Shown here one piece after another: positions 60,491 through 64,000 of a stretch of 64,000 bases of DNA. The stretch's first letter is position 1. Each line of letters starts with the position of its first letter. Below the pieces are notes generated by a model, which was not told the DNA's origin, ran no database searches, and saw only the letters and a program-made list of their open reading frames with translations. The stretch comes from Finegoldia magna_J (GTDB lineage: Bacteria > Bacillota > Clostridia > Tissierellales > Peptoniphilaceae): NCBI RefSeq assembly GCF_002243175.1, contig NZ_NDYF01000015.1, positions 5,184-69,183 of the forward strand. Reading direction: 5' to 3'. The position numbers were made by a program, and so were the translations under genes.

Positions 60491-61155
60491 TTTACAAGCC
60501 TCCCTTCAATCATTTCGTATTGTGTTCTATCAATATCCAAAGCTTCTATTTCTTTTATTTCGTGAGTTACCATTATTACAGTTATGTTGTAATCTTTGTT
60601 GAGTTTAGCAATTGTTTTTATAAATTTCTCTTTGTTTTCTTTGTCAACACCTGCAGTCGGCTCATCGAGTATAAGAAGTTTGGGCTCGTTAATCATCGCC
60701 CTACAAATCATAGCTCTTTGTTGAAGCCCTCCCGACAACTCATTTACTGGACGATTAATATATTCTTTCATTCCCATTTCTTCCATAATTTTCCTAGCTT
60801 TATCGTAATGTTTTTTGCGTGCGACTTTAATTAGCCCAAAATCTTCATACAAATTTAACGTTACAAGCTCCAAACAAGTAATCGGAAACGCAATTTTGTT
60901 TACAATATTTATTTGAGGAACATATCCTATATCTCGGTAGCTTTTGTAATCTTTAATATTTTTATCTAAAACTTTGATTTCTCCGTCATCAGCTTTTAAC
61001 TCTCCCAGCATTAATTTCAATAAAGTTGATTTACCGCTACCATTTCCTCCAAGGATTAGAGCCATTTCTCCTTGATTTATCTTCAAATTCAAATCTTTAA
61101 GCACCAAATCTTCATTATAACCAAAGTTTAAGTTTTTAATAGTTACTGCATTCAT
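60484..61155 (-). CDS. znuC: Zinc ABC transporter ATPase
   Basis: A 223-residue ATPase. Walker A is LGGNGSGKST, the Q-loop lies in IGYVPQINI, the signature is LSGGLQQRAMICRA, Walker B is LLILDEPTAGVD and the H-loop is VTHEI. This pattern is that of ZnuC/AdcC/MntB ATPases. It overlaps znuB and lies one base after the binding-protein gene, so the transporter genes form one operon. Confidence 0.92.
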   Translation of the reverse strand: MNAVTIKNLNFGYNEDLVLKDLNLKINQGEMALILGGNGSGKSTLLKLMLGELKADDGEIKVLDKNIKDYKSYRDIGYVPQINIVNKIAFPITCLELVTLNLYEDFGLIKVARKKHYDKARKIMEEMGMKEYINRPVNELSGGLQQRAMICRAMINEPKLLILDEPTAGVDKENKEKFIKTIAKLNKDYNITVIMVTHEIKEIEALDIDRTQYEMIEGRLVKC

Positions 61156-62472
61156 TTATACACCTGCCTTTTTCATAGATTCGTATAAGTTTTTCAAATT
61201 CATCTCAATTAATTCGATATATCCTTGATTATTGTCTTGTTGTTCTTTTGTTATAAATTCCATCGAAGCCAAAGGCTTTATATCTCCTCCCAATTCTTCC
61301 GATAAAGTCTTCGCTTCTTTAGGAGGTTTTCCATATTCATAAAATACCGTAGTAATGTTTTTTGTTTTCGCAAAATCCACGGCTTTTTTTATTGTTTTAA
61401 GACTTGGACTTTCCATGCTAGTAAGACCTTCTAATGGATACTGAGTAAGCCCAAAATCCCTCGCTATATATGCATAAGCGTAATGTGTTACCAAAAAGCT
61501 TTTGTTGTCTAATTTACTAAATTTTTCTTTGTATTCTGCGTCAATATCTGTCAATTTATCTACATATTTCAATTTGTTTTTGTGATAAATTTTCTTATTG
61601 TCTGGATACTTTTGTATCAATTTATCTTGGATACTATTCAAGTACTTCTTTGCATTTACAACTGATAACCATGAATGTGGATCGTAAGTTATCTTATCAA
61701 ACCCTGACGAAGAACCTTCCATTACAGGCTTTAATTTGCCCTCATCTTGAAGTAATTTACCGTTAGTATCTTGTAAATAATACGGTAGCAAATCTTCGCT
61801 TATTCTGTCTGATACGAAAATCCACTTGCCATCATCTTTTATGTTGTAAAATATCTCCCCAGATTCATGGCCCATTTCAAGGCCATATACTTTTCCTTCT
61901 TCTACATCAAAAGTGTTTTTTTGGTGAACAATCTCACCCTTTTGATTCATAATTTCCTTTGCTTTTTTGACTAATTCTTTCTTGTCTTCTCCATTATCCT
62001 TGAAGAACGCAACTCTCATAATATCTTCATGAGTGTGCCCAAAATCTATTTTGCGTTTTCCTTTTGTTAAATCCAATCTTGCCATATATTGAAAGTCGCC
62101 CCTAGCAGCAGCTCCTTTATAAGTGATCAGCTCTACAGAATCCGATAATTTCAAAATATCCAAATTAGGCAAATTCTCGTGCACCTTGTCCACCCAATGT
62201 TCCATATTCGCTCCGTTCACTACCAGCAAATCCGCATCGGCAAGTTTCTTCATATCCTTGGCAGACGGCTCCCACAAATGAGGCTCCTTGTCTACCGGCA
62301 TGAAAGTTCTCACCTCTACAGTATCTCCTGCAATCATCTTCACCAAATCATGCACAGGAAAAAACGATGTGTAGATAACAGGTTTCCCCGAAGATTTCTT
62401 CGTGTAATTGGAACATCCTGCAAACAAAATCATGCACAAGACTAATAGAAAACTCAACAGTCTTTTTTTCAT
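61156..62472 (-). CDS. znuA: Zinc-binding lipoprotein (ZnuA/AdcA-like) with large inserted domain
   Basis: A 438-residue lipoprotein with lipobox FAGC (Cys 19). The cluster A-1 fold is clear: YTSFFPVHDLVKMIAGD, MPVDKEPHLWEPSAKDMK, NGANMEHWVDK, then YDPHSWLSVVNAKKY and SFLVTHYAYAYIARDFGL, which hold the metal-binding His residues. Between about 115 and 255 an inserted segment replaces the usual His-rich loop; it contains FGHTHEDIMRV and LEMGHESGEIFYNI. Family members have about 310 residues. Start is ATG 62472 with AAGGAG. Confidence 0.88.
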   Translation of the reverse strand: MKKRLLSFLLVLCMILFAGCSNYTKKSSGKPVIYTSFFPVHDLVKMIAGDTVEVRTFMPVDKEPHLWEPSAKDMKKLADADLLVVNGANMEHWVDKVHENLPNLDILKLSDSVELITYKGAAARGDFQYMARLDLTKGKRKIDFGHTHEDIMRVAFFKDNGEDKKELVKKAKEIMNQKGEIVHQKNTFDVEEGKVYGLEMGHESGEIFYNIKDDGKWIFVSDRISEDLLPYYLQDTNGKLLQDEGKLKPVMEGSSSGFDKITYDPHSWLSVVNAKKYLNSIQDKLIQKYPDNKKIYHKNKLKYVDKLTDIDAEYKEKFSKLDNKSFLVTHYAYAYIARDFGLTQYPLEGLTSMESPSLKTIKKAVDFAKTKNITTVFYEYGKPPKEAKTLSEELGGDIKPLASMEFITKEQQDNNQGYIELIEMNLKNLYESMKKAGV

Positions 62473-62495
62473 TTTAATTCTCCTTTTCAAAAATA

Positions 62496-62520
62496 AAAGG
62501 ACAGGTTGTCCCTGCCCTTT
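62496..62520 (-). terminator. Hairpin between zinT and znuA
   Basis: The minus strand has AAAGGGCAGG, GACAA, CCTGTCCTTT, then TATTTTTG. It may partly terminate transcripts so that the ZinT-like lipoprotein is made in excess. Confidence 0.65.
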
Positions 62521-62540
62521 GTCAATTTCATATTCAAACC

Positions 62541-63215
62541 TTATTCTTCGATTTCTCCGATAATTTGTTTATCAGTTGTGTTTGGTTTTACGAAAGTTGG
62601 GAACCAGCCTTCCTTTGCAAATAATTCTTCCTTGTCATTGCCATATCTCATGTGGAAATGTGTCAACTCTTCTTCGCCATGAATTGGCATCATCAATAAA
62701 ACTTTGTATTTCGCGTTAGAATCCACAGCTTCAAAAACATCCCATTCTAGCATGTGTGATCCATGTTTTACAGCCTTTTTTTCTACAAATTTGTACTCAG
62801 TTTCAGCTATTTTATCTCCATTTTCTGAAGGGATTTTGCTTGTAAATGTAATCTTGTTTCCGTCGATTTTCAATCCGTTGAATTCACATTTTCTTTTTTC
62901 AAGATAATCTGATTTAGCTTTTTTCTCATCAACATTTTCTTTTTTCGCTAAAGTTTTGAAAGCGCCTTGAACTTCTGGCTTATCCAAATAGCTTCCCATG
63001 TTGTTCCATTCTCCATCCCAATCAGACAAGCTTACTTCTTCTTTTTTGTCCTCAGTTTTTTCAGTAGCTTTGCTTTCTTCTTCTTTTTTGTCTTCTTGCT
63101 TTTGTTCAGTTTGCTTAGTATTTTCTTTCGGTGCATCTTTTTGTGCTCCACAACCGTTTAACAACAAAGCCGCTGACATCACTCCAACTATAGCCATCAA
63201 TTTTAATTTATTCAT
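62541..63215 (-). CDS. zinT: ZinT/AdcAII-type zinc-binding lipoprotein
   Basis: A 224-residue lipoprotein with lipobox NGCG (Cys 22) and a 35-residue Lys/Glu/Thr linker. The ZinT (YodA) domain starts SLSDWDGEWNNMGSYLD and ends with the HFHMRYGND metal site, plus HGSHMLEWD. In Streptococcus AdcA this domain is fused to ZnuA; here it is a separate first gene of the operon. It should bind Zn outside and pass it to ZnuA. It is transcribed from the regulated promoter near 63470. Confidence 0.92.
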   Translation of the reverse strand: MNKLKLMAIVGVMSAALLLNGCGAQKDAPKENTKQTEQKQEDKKEEESKATEKTEDKKEEVSLSDWDGEWNNMGSYLDKPEVQGAFKTLAKKENVDEKKAKSDYLEKRKCEFNGLKIDGNKITFTSKIPSENGDKIAETEYKFVEKKAVKHGSHMLEWDVFEAVDSNAKYKVLLMMPIHGEEELTHFHMRYGNDKEELFAKEGWFPTFVKPNTTDKQIIGEIEE

Positions 63216-63462
63216 ATCAATACTCCTTATTTATATTTGTTAGCAGAAAAATACAAATAGTTATTAATATCTCAAAACAAATTCGAATGCATTCTAATTT
63301 TATTAACTAATTAACTTACTACAATAAAATCTTATTTTCATTCTAATCATTATATTCAATTTTAAATATGTAATAAGTTTTTTGAGAATTAAAAACTTAT
63401 TTAGTTGCAAATTACGTCTAATCTGCAAAATCAATTGTAAAAATCATCCTACTAACTTTATC
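63216..63462 (-). other. Long AT-rich leader of the zinc operon
   Basis: If transcription starts near 63462, zinT has an untranslated leader of about 245 bases. I see no known riboswitch in it; a second promoter nearer to zinT is possible. Confidence 0.4.
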
Positions 63463-63469
63463 CAAATAA

Positions 63470-63512
63470 ATAATAACATTATTTTTTTATTCTGTCAATA
63501 ATGATAATCATT
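63470..63512 (-). promoter_or_regulatory. Promoter of the zinc operon with Fur/Zur-like palindrome
   Basis: TTGACA (63493-63498), 17 bases and TATTAT (63470-63475) on the minus strand. The palindrome AATGATAATCATT (63500-63512) touches the -35 box and fits the Fur-family consensus GATAATGATAATCATTATC over most of its length. Zur is the natural candidate for a zinc operon. Confidence 0.75.
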
Positions 63513-63789
63513 TGTATTTATCACTAGAACTAAATCTCACTATAGTCCCATAATCAAAGAATAACTTAATATAAGCTTTACATAACAGTAGACGTTTCAT
63601 TTAATTTTTTTATACATAAATTTTATTTTTTATCTCTCTGTTAATTTTAGTATTTTAATATATTTCTCCTATTACTTGATTGAAATGCATGGCTACATTA
63701 TATTTTATCTTTCTATGTCCATTATTAGCCGTGGCAGCTCTTTATATCTATTTACATTTTTATACGTACTTCTTTCAATTTTTAGACAA

Positions 63790-63925
63790 ATCATAACCAC
63801 CAGCTTAGCTGGTGGTTTGCTCTGCCCCTATAAGGGGCTGTTGCCTGCAATGCACCTTGTGCATATTGAATGCCCGACAGCTGCACTACATTCTCAATTG
63901 ACGCTAAAGCGCCTCTTTCTTCTTT
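63790..63925 (-). mobile_element. End of an IS200/IS605-like element
   Basis: Three hairpins follow each other: AACCACCAGCTTAGCTGGTGGTT split as ACCACCAGC/GCTGGTGGT (63795-63817), GCCCC/GGGGC (63824-63838) and ATGCAC/GTGCAT (63850-63864). This layout is usual at the ends of IS200/IS605 elements, which use hairpins instead of inverted repeats. They lie downstream of the TnpA-like tail at 63926. The preceding stretch 63513-63789 shows no gene. Confidence 0.65.
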
Positions 63926-64000
63926 TTATTTTTTATTCTTTTTCCCAGTAAATGGGTCTATATACTCTTTCAAACTTATTTGGTCCGCTATATAATCTTC
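63926..64000 (-). CDS. IS200/IS605 TnpA-like transposase, C-terminal end (cut by right edge)
   Basis: The last 24 codons of a minus-strand gene are in the window: EDYIADQISLKEYIDPFTGK and a KNKK tail. The EDYIADQ...L.EY.DPF.G pattern matches the end of IS200-type TnpA (Y1 transposase). The rest lies beyond the edge, so the call depends on this tail and on the hairpins downstream. Confidence 0.55.
   Translation of the reverse strand, partial: EDYIADQISLKEYIDPFTGKKNKK

Noticed and set aside
63676..63951. 91-codon plus-strand frame across the IS200 end
   Set aside because: It runs through the structural hairpins of the element end and antisense to the transposase tail, with no ribosome binding site.

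Overview
The window is AT-rich (roughly one third G+C by eye) and looks like the chromosome of a low-GC Gram-positive anaerobic coccus of the Finegoldia/Peptoniphilaceae type. The signs are strong AGGAGG-type ribosome binding sites, lipobox lipoproteins, a surface protein with an LPKAG sortase signal, a clostridial single-chain PurL, and a T-box leader. The genus is an inference from gene content; no rRNA or other species marker is present. Most genes lie on the minus strand. I found no tRNA, rRNA or CRISPR array.

Layout. 0-2 kb: a gene cut by the left edge, an SH3b lipoprotein, a RelE-type toxin-antitoxin pair and a FlaR-like kinase. 2.2-5 kb: a short ORF-less group IIC intron sits directly behind the terminator of a cell-wall adhesin-like gene, and that gene is itself broken by a one-base shift in an A7 run. 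5.5-20.9 kb: housekeeping and stress genes (acetyltransferases, peptidase S51, TetR with an ABC/FtsX exporter, flavin reductase, nitroreductase, cold-shock protein, AlkD, diacylglycerol kinase, an orphan AbiEi-like antitoxin, LemA with DUF3137, an AAC(6')-like acetyltransferase).

21-27.4 kb: a six-gene cluster joins an SsuABC-like importer, a DUF4418 membrane protein and a MacB-like FtsX/ATPase pair, with a divergent LysR gene. Cys/Met/His motifs recur in the predicted outside parts of several of its proteins. 28.4-39.1 kb: a purine operon purC-purF-purN-purH-purDL-purB. purD and purL are fused into one 1630-residue frame, purM and purE are absent, and a 50-codon ORF plus an intrinsic terminator precede purC. 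39.3-44.6 kb: argGH behind a T-box leader, proC, a NuoE-like protein and a FUSC-type exporter.

44.6-57.8 kb is an accessory, decaying region. It has a membrane gene with an in-frame stop, a GIY-YIG protein, a DUF4143 ATPase preceded by five 23-bp-phased repeats, an ABC-F protein with a leader peptide, a HEPN-like protein, a ParB-like protein, and fragments of an AAA ATPase, an IS3 transposase, an ASCH protein and a serine recombinase. 57.8-64 kb: a C69 dipeptidase, an AbrB-like protein and a zinc uptake operon (ZinT, ZnuA, ZnuC, ZnuB) behind a promoter carrying a Fur/Zur-like palindrome. The right edge cuts an IS200/IS605-like element.
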